From contig CBIHOF010000002.1 in assembly GCA_966211955.1 (NCBI GenBank), positions 186,001 through 250,000 of the forward strand: a stretch of 64,000 nucleotides of DNA, given 5' to 3'. The position numbers and the translations under genes are program-made. This DNA is from Albitalea sp966211955 (lineage in GTDB: Bacteria; Pseudomonadota; Gammaproteobacteria; Burkholderiales; Burkholderiaceae_C). Below the pieces are notes generated by a model that saw only the letters and a program-made list of their open reading frames with translations, did no database searches and was not told the DNA's origin. Below are positions 48,983 through 58,435 of the stretch, one piece after another; positions within the stretch are counted from its first letter, which is position 1, and each line of letters starts with the position of its first letter.

Positions 48983-50590
48983 ATGCCCGCGCTCGCATCC
49001 AGGCTCAACGCCCGCTCCGAAGACTTCAAGGCCAATGCCGCCGCCATGCGTGCGCTGGTCGATGACCTCAATGCCCGGCTCGCGAAGATCGCGCAAGGCG
49101 GCGGCGACGGCCCGCGCGCCAAGCACCTCGCGCGCGGCAAGCTGCTGCCGCGCGACCGCGTCGAGATGCTGCTCGACCCGGACACGCCCTTCCTCGAGGT
49201 CGCTCCGCTGGCCGCGCTCGACATGTACAACAACGACGCGCCCGGCGGCGGCATGATCGCGGGCGTGGGCCGCGTGTCGGGCGTGGATTGCATGATCGTG
49301 TGCAACGACGCGACGGTGAAGGGCGGCACCTACTACCCGATGACGGTGAAGAAGCACCTGCGCGCGCAGGAGATCGCGCAGCAGAACCGGCTGCCGTGCA
49401 TCTACCTCGTCGATTCAGGCGGCGCCAACCTGCCCAACCAGGACGAGGTCTTCCCCGACCGCGACCACTTCGGGCGCATCTTCTACAACCAGGCGCAGAT
49501 GAGCGCACAGGGCATTCCGCAGATCGCGGTGGTGATGGGCTCGTGCACGGCGGGCGGCGCCTACGTGCCGGCGATGAGCGACGAATCCATCATCGTGAAG
49601 GAGCAGGGCACGATCTTCCTCGCTGGACCACCGCTGGTGAAAGCCGCCATTGGCGAGATCGTGAGCGCCGAAGACCTGGGCGGCGGCGACGTGCACACGC
49701 GCCTGTCGGGCGTGGCCGACCACCTCGCGCAGAACGACACGCATGCGCTTGCCATCGCAAGGCAGGCGGTGGCGCACCTGAACTGGCGCAAGGACGTGCC
49801 GCTGCGCACCATCGAGCCGCGCGCGCCGCTCTTTGACACGCAGGAACTGCACGGCGTGATCCCGACCGACACGCGCAAGCCCTTCGACGTGCGCGAGATC
49901 ATCGCCCGCATCGTGGATGGCAGCGAGTTCGAGGAGTTCAAGGCGCGCTACGGCACGACACTCGTCACGGGCTTCGCGCACATCGAGGGCATGCCGGTGG
50001 GCATCATCGCCAACAACGGCGTGCTGTTCTCGGAGTCGGCGCAGAAGGGCGCGCACTTCATCGAGCTGTGCTGCCAGCGCAAGATCCCGCTCGTGTTCCT
50101 GCAGAACATCACCGGCTTCATGGTGGGCCGCAAGTACGAGAGCGAGGGCATCGCCAAGCACGGCGCGAAGATGGTGACGGCGGTGTCGGCTGCCAACGTG
50201 CCCAAGTTCACGGTGATCATCGGCGGCAGCTTCGGCGCGGGCAACTACGGCATGTGCGGCCGTGCGTATTCGCCGCGCTTCCTGTGGATGTGGCCCAACG
50301 CGCGCATCAGCGTGATGGGCGGCGAGCAGGCCGCGAGCGTGCTGGCCACCGTGCGGCGCGACGGCATCGAGGCCAAGGGCGGGTCGTGGTCGGCCGATGA
50401 AGAAGCCGCCTTCAAGAAGCCCATCCTCGACCAGTTCGAGAAGCAGGCGCACCCGTACTACTCGAGCGCGCGGCTGTGGGATGACGGCGTCATCGACCCG
50501 GCCGACACGCGCCGCGTGCTGGCCTTGGCCATCAGCGCGAGCCTGAACGCACCGATCCCGGATGCGAAGTTCGGCGTGTTCCGCATGTGA
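48983..50590 (+). CDS. liuB: 3-methylcrotonyl-CoA carboxylase carboxyltransferase (beta) subunit
   Basis: 535 residues, the usual length. Two crotonase-like halves: N-terminal with GGTYYPMTVKKHLRAQEIAQQNRLPCIYLVDSGGANLPNQDEVFPDRDHFGRIFYNQAQMSA, and C-terminal with NGVLFSESAQKGAHFIELCCQRKIPLVFLQNITGFMVGRKYESEGIAKHGAKMVTAVS and GGSFGAGNYGMCGRAYSPRFLWMWPNARISVMGG. These segments match the MCC beta subunit, which moves the carboxyl group from biotin to 3-methylcrotonyl-CoA in leucine degradation. The sister geranyl-CoA carboxylase cannot be fully excluded. The partner biotin subunit is liuD at 53770. The GC-rich repeat upstream may affect expression. Confidence 0.9.
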   Translation: MPALASRLNARSEDFKANAAAMRALVDDLNARLAKIAQGGGDGPRAKHLARGKLLPRDRVEMLLDPDTPFLEVAPLAALDMYNNDAPGGGMIAGVGRVSGVDCMIVCNDATVKGGTYYPMTVKKHLRAQEIAQQNRLPCIYLVDSGGANLPNQDEVFPDRDHFGRIFYNQAQMSAQGIPQIAVVMGSCTAGGAYVPAMSDESIIVKEQGTIFLAGPPLVKAAIGEIVSAEDLGGGDVHTRLSGVADHLAQNDTHALAIARQAVAHLNWRKDVPLRTIEPRAPLFDTQELHGVIPTDTRKPFDVREIIARIVDGSEFEEFKARYGTTLVTGFAHIEGMPVGIIANNGVLFSESAQKGAHFIELCCQRKIPLVFLQNITGFMVGRKYESEGIAKHGAKMVTAVSAANVPKFTVIIGGSFGAGNYGMCGRAYSPRFLWMWPNARISVMGGEQAASVLATVRRDGIEAKGGSWSADEEAAFKKPILDQFEKQAHPYYSSARLWDDGVIDPADTRRVLALAISASLNAPIPDAKFGVFRM

Positions 50591-50603
50591 CGGCCAGGGC
50601 GCC

Positions 50604-51107
50604 ATGAAGAACTATTTCGCCACCCTGGCCCGCTACGACACGTGGGCGACGCGCCGGCTCTGCGAGCATGTGGATGCCTTGAGCGATGACGAGTACCGCC
50701 GAGACGCGGGCCTGTTCTTCAAGAGCGTGCACGGCACCTTGAACCACCTGCTCGTCGCCGAGGGCCTGTTGTGGTTTCCGCGATTCGCGCAGGGCGTGTC
50801 GCACCGCATCGCGCTCGACACCGAAGCGGAGCCGGATCGTGCCAGGCTGCGCGAGCGGCTGATCGAGGCGACGACGCGGTGGGGTCCGTGGATCGATGCA
50901 CTCGATGCCTCGCGCCTGGCGGGCACGCTGGAGTACGTGTCCACGCAGGGCGTGGCGCGGTCCATGCCCTTTGCCATCGCACTTGGCCATGTGTTCAACC
51001 ACGGCACCCACCACCGCGGCCAGATCACGGCCGCCATCACCGCGATTGGCCATGCCTGCCCCGAGCTGGACCTGGCGTGGATGCCGCAAGCCGAGGCCTG
51101 CGCATGA
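50604..51107 (+). CDS. DinB-family protein
   Basis: 167 residues, four-helix bundle. Metal-binding His residues are visible: LNHLLVAE (first), and FNHGTHHRGQITAAI with two more. The opening MKNYFATLARYDTWATRRLCEHVDALSDDEYRRD is typical of DinB/YfiT-like putative metal-dependent hydrolases, including thiol S-transferases. It is 13 bases after liuB, so it is co-transcribed, but a role in leucine degradation is not known. Confidence 0.85.
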   Translation: MKNYFATLARYDTWATRRLCEHVDALSDDEYRRDAGLFFKSVHGTLNHLLVAEGLLWFPRFAQGVSHRIALDTEAEPDRARLRERLIEATTRWGPWIDALDASRLAGTLEYVSTQGVARSMPFAIALGHVFNHGTHHRGQITAAITAIGHACPELDLAWMPQAEACA

Positions 51108-51227
51108 CGGCACGCCACATCGCCGCCAACTTTCTCACGCGTGAAGCGAGGGCGTTGTGCGCTTGTCGCCACATGAAGAGGCACCGTCCCTACCATTCCC
51201 CGCTTCAGAACGCTTGGAGGGCGGGAG

Positions 51228-52163
51228 ATGAACAACCGGTTGAAGGCCGGCGCGCGCTGGCTCGCGTGCGCGGCGATGTGTGCGGCGGCCCTGGGGCTCA
51301 CGGGTTGCGCGGGCACGATCAAGCAGGACACGCGCATCCAGGGCGATGTGTCCAAGGTGGAGGGCGTGGCGAAGGTCGTGGCACGCATGTCGCCGGATGC
51401 GACGCGCCAGCAGGCCGACAACCCGCAGTTCAACCGCGAGGAGCTGGCCGGCTTCATGCGCCGGCGGCTCGAATCGAAGAACCTGATGTCGCCCGCGGCG
51501 ACGCACCAGGTGGACATCGTGGTGACCGACATCCGCATTCGCTCGGCGATGGCCGCGGTGATGCTGGGCATCCTCGCGGGCGACGACCACGTGAACGGCG
51601 TCGTGCGCATCATGGATGCCAACGGCAAGCCGCTGCGCAGCTTCGAGGTCAAGACCAACTACGCCTTCGGCGGCGTGGGTGGCGGGCAGGACAGCACCCG
51701 CATGAACTGGCTGTACGACAAGTTCGCGGAGATGGCGGCAATCGAGCTGGAGAAGGTGATCAGCGCGCCGAAGGTGGCGGTGAGTGCGCCGGCCGCGACG
51801 GAGTTGGCAGCCACGGCATCGAATGCCCCGCAGGATGGCCCGCAGCTCAACGTGGCCAGCGCCGGTGCCTTGCCCGATGCGGGCATTCCGGTGGACGATG
51901 CGGCCGCCGTGCCGGTGACGGAGAAGGGCCGCGAGAACTACCGCGAGTGGCTCACCAAGAAGTTCCCGCGTGCTTTCGTGGTGGCCGATGGCGGGCGCTC
52001 CAACAGCACCTGGAGCACGAAGCCGCTGGACCCGATGCTGCCCACCGATCCGGTGGAGCGCGCGCTGCAGCTGTGCCGCTCGCAGGGCAAGACGCACTGC
52101 ACGCTGTACGCCGTCGACAACAAGGTCGTGTATGTGAAACCGGCCGCCACGGCCGCGCGCTGA
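51228..52163 (+). CDS. DUF4410 lipoprotein
   Basis: 311 residues. A signal peptide ends in a lipobox LTGC (Cys about 27). The part VDIVVTDIRIRSAMAAVMLGILAGDDHVNGVVRIMDANGKPLRSFEVKTNYAFGGVGGGQDSTRMNWLYDKFAEMAAIEL matches DUF4410. A Pro/Ala/Asp-rich linker (about 185-230) leads to a second small domain (ENYREWLTKKFPRAFVVADGGRSNSTWSTKP, then CRSQGKTHCTLYAVDNKVVYV). It is an outer or inner membrane lipoprotein of unknown role embedded in the liu cluster. GGAGG lies nine bases before the start. Confidence 0.75.
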   Translation: MNNRLKAGARWLACAAMCAAALGLTGCAGTIKQDTRIQGDVSKVEGVAKVVARMSPDATRQQADNPQFNREELAGFMRRRLESKNLMSPAATHQVDIVVTDIRIRSAMAAVMLGILAGDDHVNGVVRIMDANGKPLRSFEVKTNYAFGGVGGGQDSTRMNWLYDKFAEMAAIELEKVISAPKVAVSAPAATELAATASNAPQDGPQLNVASAGALPDAGIPVDDAAAVPVTEKGRENYREWLTKKFPRAFVVADGGRSNSTWSTKPLDPMLPTDPVERALQLCRSQGKTHCTLYAVDNKVVYVKPAATAAR

Positions 52164-52200
52164 ACCCGGCGCTGCGAACGGGCGGCCACGGAGGCCGCCC

Positions 52201-52989
52201 ATGAGCAACAGCATCGAACTCATCCGCCGCTCGGCCCACGTGGCCGAGGTGCGGCTCAACCGCCCCGACGTCCGCAACGCCTTCAACGACGAGGTGATCG
52301 CGGAGCTCACCCGTGTGTTCCAGGGCTTGCGCGACGAGCGCGAGCTGCGCGCCGTCGTCCTCTCGGGGCAAGGCAAGACCTTCTGCGCCGGCGCCGACCT
52401 CACGTGGATGCGCGCGATGGCCGACTACACCTGGGAAGAGAACCGCCAGGACGCGCAGGCGCTGGCCGACATGCTGTGGACCATCTACAGCTGCCCGGTG
52501 CCGGTGATCGGCCGCATCCACGGCGACTGCTTCGGCGGCGGCGTGGGGCTGGCGGCGGTGTGCGACATCCTCGTCGCGGCCGACGTGGCGGGCTTCTGCC
52601 TGAGCGAGGCGCGCGTAGGCCTGCTGCCCGGCACGATCAGCCCCTATGTCATCCGTGCCCTGGGCGAGCAGGCCTCGCGCCGATACTTCGTCACCGCCGA
52701 GCGCTTCGGCGCGGCGCAGGCCCAGGCGCTGGGGTTCGTGCATGCGGTGTGCCTGAGCGAAGAGCTCGATGCCAAGGTCGACGAGATCGCCGCCGCGATC
52801 GTCGCCAACGGCCCGATGGCCGTGCGCGCCTGCAAGGAGCTGGTGCAGGACGTGGCGCACCGGCCCATCGACGCGAGCCTGCGCGACATGACGGCACGAC
52901 GCATCGCGGACATCCGCGCCAGCGCCGAAGGCCGCGAGGGTGTGCAGGCCTTCCTCAACAAGCGCAAGCCGGCGTGGGTGCAAGGCTGA
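52201..52989 (+). CDS. liuC: Enoyl-CoA hydratase, probably 3-methylglutaconyl-CoA hydratase
   Basis: 262 residues, crotonase fold: VRLNRPDVRNAFNDEVIAEL, TFCAGADLTWMRAMADYTWEENRQDAQALADMLW (oxyanion hole CAGADL), CPVPVIGRIHGDCFGGGVGLAAVCDILVA, FCLSEARVGLLPGTISPYVIRALG (with the catalytic Glu in SEARVGL). The family adds water to an enoyl-CoA; the liuB/liuD/liuE context points to 3-methylglutaconyl-CoA hydratase, which makes HMG-CoA. GGAGG sits eight bases before the ATG. Confidence 0.85.
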   Translation: MSNSIELIRRSAHVAEVRLNRPDVRNAFNDEVIAELTRVFQGLRDERELRAVVLSGQGKTFCAGADLTWMRAMADYTWEENRQDAQALADMLWTIYSCPVPVIGRIHGDCFGGGVGLAAVCDILVAADVAGFCLSEARVGLLPGTISPYVIRALGEQASRRYFVTAERFGAAQAQALGFVHAVCLSEELDAKVDEIAAAIVANGPMAVRACKELVQDVAHRPIDASLRDMTARRIADIRASAEGREGVQAFLNKRKPAWVQG

Positions 52990-52999
52990 GGACGTCCGC

Positions 53000-53632
53000 A
53001 TGAACAGCATGACCACCACGCAACTGCTGTCCGTCGCCGCGGCGCTCGGCTGGGCAAGCGGATTGCGACTGTACGCGGTGCTGCTGTTCACGGGCCTGGC
53101 CGGCGCGATGGGGTGGGTGCAGCTGCCGCCGGGCCTGCATGTGCTGCAGCATCCGCTGATGCTCGGTGCGAGCGGGCTCATGCTCTTCATCGAGTTCTTT
53201 GCCGACAAGATCCCGGGCGTCGATTCGCTGTGGGACGTGATCCACACGGCCATCCGCATCCCGGCCGGCGCCGCGCTCGCGGCCGCGGTGTTCGGCGCGG
53301 ACCAGTCCACCTGGTCCACCGCCGCCGCGCTGCTCGGCGGCACGCTCGCGGCCACGAGCCACGTGGCCAAGGCGACGACGCGCGCGGCGGTCAACACCTC
53401 GCCCGAGCCCTTCTCCAACATCGGCCTGTCGCTCTTGGGTGATGCGGCCGTGCCGGCGGCGCTGTGGCTGTCGTGGGCGCACCCGGTGGCCTTCTTCATC
53501 GTGCTGGCCGTCGTGCTCGTGGCCATGGTGGCCATCACGATCGCGCTCGCCAGGTTCCTGCGTGCCATCGCCCGCCGCATCGCCGCCTTCTTCGAGAAAC
53601 GCCACGCCAACGCCCCCGAGCGCTGGAACTGA
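53000..53632 (+). CDS. DUF4126 membrane protein
   Basis: 210 residues with about five membrane helices: LLSVAAALGWASGLRLYAVLLFTGLAGAMGWVQLPPGL, PLMLGASGLMLFIEFFADKIPGVDSLWDVIHTAIRIPAGAALAAAVFG, AALLGGTLAATSHVAKATTRAAVNTSPEPFSNIGLSLLGD and AFFIVLAVVLVAMVAITIALARFL. The long third/fourth segment ADKIPGVDSLWD is the DUF4126 signature. The function is unknown. It is 10 bases after liuC and precedes the duplicated liuD start, so it is co-transcribed with the carboxylase. Confidence 0.82.
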   Translation: MNSMTTTQLLSVAAALGWASGLRLYAVLLFTGLAGAMGWVQLPPGLHVLQHPLMLGASGLMLFIEFFADKIPGVDSLWDVIHTAIRIPAGAALAAAVFGADQSTWSTAAALLGGTLAATSHVAKATTRAAVNTSPEPFSNIGLSLLGDAAVPAALWLSWAHPVAFFIVLAVVLVAMVAITIALARFLRAIARRIAAFFEKRHANAPERWN

Positions 53633-53651
53633 CATCACAAGGGACGCCTGC

Positions 53652-53686
53652 ATGTTCAACAAGATCCTGATCGCCAACCGCGGTGA
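53652..53686 (+). repeat. First copy of a 35-bp direct repeat of the liuD start
   Basis: Bases 53652-53686 and 53770-53804 are identical apart from one base (codon 3 AAC versus AAT) and both encode MFNKILIANRG followed by the start of the next codon. Only the second copy continues into the carboxylase. The two copies lie 118 bases apart. Confidence 0.9.
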
Positions 53687-53780
53687 CCAGCCGCGAAGCG
53701 GCGCAGCGACGAAGTCAAATTGCATGGCACGCGTAGCGTGTGCAGGCGATTTCATCGCGGAGAACCAGCATGTTCAATAA
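53652..53780 (+). CDS. 42-codon ORF starting with a duplicated liuD N-terminus (leader peptide candidate)
   Basis: Reads MFNKILIANRGD and then leaves the carboxylase frame, ending at a TAA 11 bases after the liuD ATG. AAGGG eight bases before its ATG is a good ribosome-binding site, so it may be translated. Its stop overlaps the liuD start region, a layout seen in coupled or attenuating leaders. It could also be a harmless by-product of the duplication. Confidence 0.4.
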   Translation: MFNKILIANRGDQPRSGAATKSNCMARVACAGDFIAENQHVQ

Positions 53781-53814
53781 GATCCTGATCGCCAACCGCG
53801 GTGAAATCGCCTGC
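53742..53814 (+). promoter_or_regulatory. Hairpin with the liuD start codon in its loop
   Basis: GCAGGCGATTTCATCGCGG at 53742-53760 is the reverse complement of 53796-53814 (codons 9-15 of liuD) except for one position that is a G-U pair in RNA. The 19-pair stem encloses 35 bases that hold the ribosome-binding site GGAG (its first two bases are in the stem) and the ATG at 53770. Folded mRNA would present the start codon in a closed loop. Confidence 0.6.
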
Positions 53815-55809
53815 CGCGTCGCGGCCACCGCCCGCAAGCTCGGCATCCGCACCGTGGCCGTGTATTCCGACGCCGACGCGAACGCCAAGCACGTGATGGC
53901 CTGCGACGAGGCGGTGCACATCGGCCCGTCGTCGCCCAAGGAAAGCTACCTGCGTGGCGAGCGCATCATCGAGGCCGCCAAGGCCACCGGCGCGCAGGCC
54001 GTGCACCCGGGCTATGGCTTCCTGAGCGAGAACGAGGACTTCGCGCAAGCCTGTGCCGACGCGGGACTCGTCTTCATCGGCCCGCCGGCGTCGGCCATCA
54101 AGGCGATGGGCCTCAAGGCCGAGTCCAAGCAACTGATGGAGAAGGCCGGCGTACCGCTCGTGCCCGGCTACCACGGCGGCAACCAGGACCCGGCCTTCCT
54201 CAAGCGCGAGGCCGACCGCATCGGCTACCCCGCGCTCATCAAGGCGAGCGCGGGCGGCGGCGGCAAGGGCATGCGGGTGGTCAATGCATCGGCCGAGTTC
54301 GATGCGGCGCTCGCCTCATGCAAACGCGAAGCCATCAACAGTTTCGGCGACGACGCGGTGCTCATCGAGCGCTACGTCACGCGTCCGCGGCACATCGAGA
54401 TCCAGGTGTTCGGGGACACGCAGGGCAACGTCGTCTACCTCTTCGAGCGCGACTGCTCGGTGCAGCGGCGCCACCAGAAAGTGCTGGAGGAAGCGCCCGC
54501 GCCCGGCATGAGCGAGGCGCGCCGGCGCGAGATGGGCGAGGCGGCGGTGGCCGCGGCCAAGGCGGTGGGCTACGTGGGCGCGGGCACGGTGGAGTTCATC
54601 GCCGAGCCCACGGCCGAGGGCGACCTGCGCTTCTTCTTCATGGAGATGAACACGCGGCTGCAGGTGGAGCATCCGGTGACGGAGGCGATCACCGGGCTCG
54701 ACCTCGTCGAGTGGCAGCTGCGCGTGGCCAGCGGCGAGCCGCTGCCGCTCAAGCAGAACGAGCTGCGCATCCACGGCCATGCGATCGAGGCACGCATCTG
54801 CGCCGAGAACCCGGACGCGAACTTCCTGCCCGCGACTGGGCGGCTCGATGTGTACCGCACGCCCGAGGCAAAGAGCTTCGAGCGCGGCGACGTGCGCTTC
54901 GATGCGGGCGTGCGCGAAGGCGACCCGATCTCGCCCTTCTACGACTCGATGATCGCCAAGCTGATCGTGTGGGGCGCGGACCGCGAGCAGGCGCTCGCGC
55001 GGCTGGATGCGGCGCTGTCGCGCACGCACATCGTCGGCCTGCACACCAACGTCGCCTTCCTGCGGCGCGTGGTGCGCAGCAAGGCCTTCTCGCAGGCCGA
55101 CCTGGACACCGCGCTCATCGAGCGCGAACGGGCGGCGCTGTTCAACGCGCCGCCGCTGCCGGTGGAAGTGGCTGCGGCGGGCGTCGTCGCTCATGCGCTC
55201 GCGAAGGAGCAGGCGCTGGAAGATGCTGACCCCTGGTCGCGCCGCGACGGCTGGCGATTGCACGGCGCGGCGGTGCGGCGCTTCGACCTCGACGTGGGCG
55301 GGGCGCATCACGTGGCCAAGCTGGAGCGCACGCACGGTGGAGAGATGCTGCTGGTAGTTGGCGAGCAGCGACTGCCGCTCATGGTTGCCTCACGCGGGGC
55401 GCAGGTGCATGACGTGACGCTGGGCGGCACGCGTCACGTCCTGTCGGTGTATGCGGTGGGCGAGCGCATCAGCATCTTCTCGCCGCAGGGTTCGGCGGTG
55501 GTGGACGAGTTCGACCCAATCGCCCATGCGGCCGATGGCGCGAGCGAAGGCGGCCGCCTCACCGCGCCGATGCCGGGCAAGGTGATCGCCTTCCTCGCGA
55601 AGGCGGGCGATGCGGTCAAGCTGGGCCAGCCGCTCGCGGTGATGGAGGCGATGAAGATGGAGCACACCATCACCGCGCCGCGCGACGGCACGGTGGCGGA
55701 GCTGCTGTACGCGGTGGGTGACCAGGTGGGCGAGGGCGGCGAGCTGCTGCGCCTCGCGCCGGCAGGGTCTCTGTCAGCCGGGTCCCTTCTCCCTCTGGGA
55801 GAGGGTTAG
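53770..55809 (+). CDS. liuD: 3-methylcrotonyl-CoA carboxylase biotin-containing (alpha) subunit
   Basis: 679 residues: biotin carboxylase about 1-450 (MFNKILIANRGEIACRVAATARKLGIRTVAVYSDADANAKHV, GGGGKGMRVV, EMNTRLQVEHPVTE), an MCC-type linker, and a C-terminal biotinyl domain with the biotinylated Lys in AVMEAMKMEHTITAPRDG. Together with liuB it carboxylates 3-methylcrotonyl-CoA. The last ~10 codons, up to a TAG, lie inside a dispersed GC-rich repeat, so the natural C-terminus may have been replaced by the repeat. The start region carries an unusual duplication and hairpin (see neighbouring entries). Confidence 0.92.
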   Translation: MFNKILIANRGEIACRVAATARKLGIRTVAVYSDADANAKHVMACDEAVHIGPSSPKESYLRGERIIEAAKATGAQAVHPGYGFLSENEDFAQACADAGLVFIGPPASAIKAMGLKAESKQLMEKAGVPLVPGYHGGNQDPAFLKREADRIGYPALIKASAGGGGKGMRVVNASAEFDAALASCKREAINSFGDDAVLIERYVTRPRHIEIQVFGDTQGNVVYLFERDCSVQRRHQKVLEEAPAPGMSEARRREMGEAAVAAAKAVGYVGAGTVEFIAEPTAEGDLRFFFMEMNTRLQVEHPVTEAITGLDLVEWQLRVASGEPLPLKQNELRIHGHAIEARICAENPDANFLPATGRLDVYRTPEAKSFERGDVRFDAGVREGDPISPFYDSMIAKLIVWGADREQALARLDAALSRTHIVGLHTNVAFLRRVVRSKAFSQADLDTALIERERAALFNAPPLPVEVAAAGVVAHALAKEQALEDADPWSRRDGWRLHGAAVRRFDLDVGGAHHVAKLERTHGGEMLLVVGEQRLPLMVASRGAQVHDVTLGGTRHVLSVYAVGERISIFSPQGSAVVDEFDPIAHAADGASEGGRLTAPMPGKVIAFLAKAGDAVKLGQPLAVMEAMKMEHTITAPRDGTVAELLYAVGDQVGEGGELLRLAPAGSLSAGSLLPLGEG

Positions 55810-55897
55810 GGTGAGGGCGACGGCGGTGACGGGATGGAGCGGGTTGGCGCGACGGCCCACGCCCTCACCCCAGCCCTCGCCCAGGGGGAGAGGGAGC
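55784..55897. repeat. Inverted pair of dispersed repeats between liuD and the next gene
   Basis: 55784-55819 (CCCTTCTCCCTCTGGGAG, then AGGGTTAGGGTGAGGG) and 55861-55897 (CCCTCACCCCAGCCCTCGCC, then AGGGGGAGAGGG) are inverted copies of one GC-rich element about 35 bases long. This type of repeat is scattered through many proteobacterial genomes. The first copy supplies the liuD stop codon. The pair could form a large stem and act as a two-way terminator for liuD and the convergent gene at 55903. Confidence 0.75.
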
Positions 55898-55902
55898 AAT
55901 CC

Positions 55903-56286
55903 TCAGTGATGGTCGCGGCGCAGCCACTTTGCCGGGTTGAGCCAGCTGCCCTTGGACGGGGCGCGCGGCGTCACGGCGGCGGTCAGCACCGGCAGGTGTT
56001 CCGGCGGCTGCGAGATACCGAAGCCGGAGGTGTCCTTCGCCCAGGCGGTGTCTTGCACTGCGTGCCCGCCCGCCATGCTCGCTTCCGCCTCGAGCGTGAC
56101 CGCCCGCTGGTACTGCCGGCCGAGCGCGACCAGTTCCGGGTCGCCGGAGGCCTCGCACACCCACAACACCTCGCGCGACAGTTCTTCGTGCTTGAGCATC
56201 ACGGCAACGTCCACACCTTCACCAAGATGGCGCAGCAGGGCGAAGTGGATGCGCGTGGCGATGCGCAGGCGGGTATTGAGGTCCAC
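55903..56286 (-). CDS. Protein of unknown function
   Basis: 127 residues, mostly helical in the first half: MDLNTRLRIATRIHFALLRHLGEGVDVAVMLKHEELSREVLWVCEASGDPELVALGRQYQRAVTLEA. The second half is Pro/Gly-rich (GHAVQDTAWAKDTSGFGISQPPEHL), ending with PAKWLRRD. There is no signal peptide or membrane helix. I do not recognise a family. It lies between liuD and liuE on the opposite strand, divergent from liuE. Confidence 0.6.
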   Translation of the reverse strand: MDLNTRLRIATRIHFALLRHLGEGVDVAVMLKHEELSREVLWVCEASGDPELVALGRQYQRAVTLEAEASMAGGHAVQDTAWAKDTSGFGISQPPEHLPVLTAAVTPRAPSKGSWLNPAKWLRRDHH

Positions 56287-56394
56287 GGCGAATGTCCTTG
56301 AGAGTTAGGCTTATGGTGTTCCTGCGGCCGGCGAGGGGCCATCCCTAGTTGCAGGGGGTGGGTTCACGAGGTCGATCAAAGTGAGAAATTAGTC

Positions 56395-57309
56395 ATGCTT
56401 CCTGAGCGCGTGAAAATGGTCGATGTGGGCCCCCGAGACGGCCTGCAGAACGAAAAACAGACGGTCGACGCGGCCCACAAGGTCGAGCTCGTCCATCGTC
56501 TGCAAGCGGCGGGCCTGCGGGAGATCGAAGTCACCAGCTTCGTGAGCCCCAAATGGGTGCCGCAAATGGCGGACAACGCACAAGTGATGGCCGGCATCCG
56601 CCGCGAGCCGGGGGTGCGCTACTCGGTGCTCACGCCCAACATGAAGGGCCTGGAAGCAGCGCTATCCGCACCGCGCGAGCAATGGCCCGACGAGGTGGTG
56701 GTGTTCGGCGCGGCGAGCGAGGCCTTCAGCCAGCGCAACATCAACTGCAGCGTGGCCGAGAGCATCGAACGCTTCGCGCCGGTGGTGGCGGCCGCGCAGG
56801 CGCAGGGCATCAAGGTGCGCTCGGCGATTTCATGCGCACTCGGCTGCCCCTACCAGGGCGACGTGACACCCGATGAAGTCGAGCGGGTGGTGGTGCTGAT
56901 GAAGGGCATCGGCGTGGACCATTGCGGCGTGGCCGACACCATCGGGGTGGGCACGCCAAAGCGCGTGCAGGCGGCGATGGAGCGGGCGCTCAAGCACTAT
57001 CCCGTGGCTGAAGTGAGCGGCCATTTCCACGACACCTACGGCCAGGCGCTGGCCAACATCTACGCCTGCCTGGAGATGGGCATCGCGACCTTCGATGCGA
57101 GCATTGCGGGGCTGGGCGGGTGTCCGTATGCCAAGGGCGCGACGGGGAATGTCGCGACGGAGGACGTGGTGTACATGCTGCGCGGGCTGGGCATCGAGAC
57201 GGGCATCGACCTGGACAAGCTGGTGGATGCCGGGGCCTATGTCTCGCAGGTGCTGGGCAGGGCGCCGGTGTCGCGCGCGGCGAAGGCGTTGCTCGCGAAG
57301 CGGGGCTGA
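56395..57309 (+). CDS. liuE: Hydroxymethylglutaryl-CoA lyase
   Basis: 304 residues, TIM-barrel of the DRE-metal lyase type: KMVDVGPRDGLQNEKQTVDAAHKVELVHRLQAAGLREIEVTSFVSPKWVPQMADNAQVM with the R-D pair in GPRDG, GHFHDTYGQALANIYA with the metal-binding His pair, and GGCPYAKGATGNVATEDVVYML with the mobile Cys loop (GCPYAKGATGN). It splits HMG-CoA to acetyl-CoA and acetoacetate, the last step of leucine degradation, completing the path through liuB, liuD and liuC here. It has its own promoter region (108 bases, shared with the gene at 55903). Confidence 0.93.
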   Translation: MLPERVKMVDVGPRDGLQNEKQTVDAAHKVELVHRLQAAGLREIEVTSFVSPKWVPQMADNAQVMAGIRREPGVRYSVLTPNMKGLEAALSAPREQWPDEVVVFGAASEAFSQRNINCSVAESIERFAPVVAAAQAQGIKVRSAISCALGCPYQGDVTPDEVERVVVLMKGIGVDHCGVADTIGVGTPKRVQAAMERALKHYPVAEVSGHFHDTYGQALANIYACLEMGIATFDASIAGLGGCPYAKGATGNVATEDVVYMLRGLGIETGIDLDKLVDAGAYVSQVLGRAPVSRAAKALLAKRG

Positions 57310-57328
57310 GCGTTCGCGAGGCGTGTCG

Positions 57329-58408
<1,080 letters not shown>

Positions 58409-58435
58409 GATGTGTCTCGTGCTGCGTTGAAGGGT

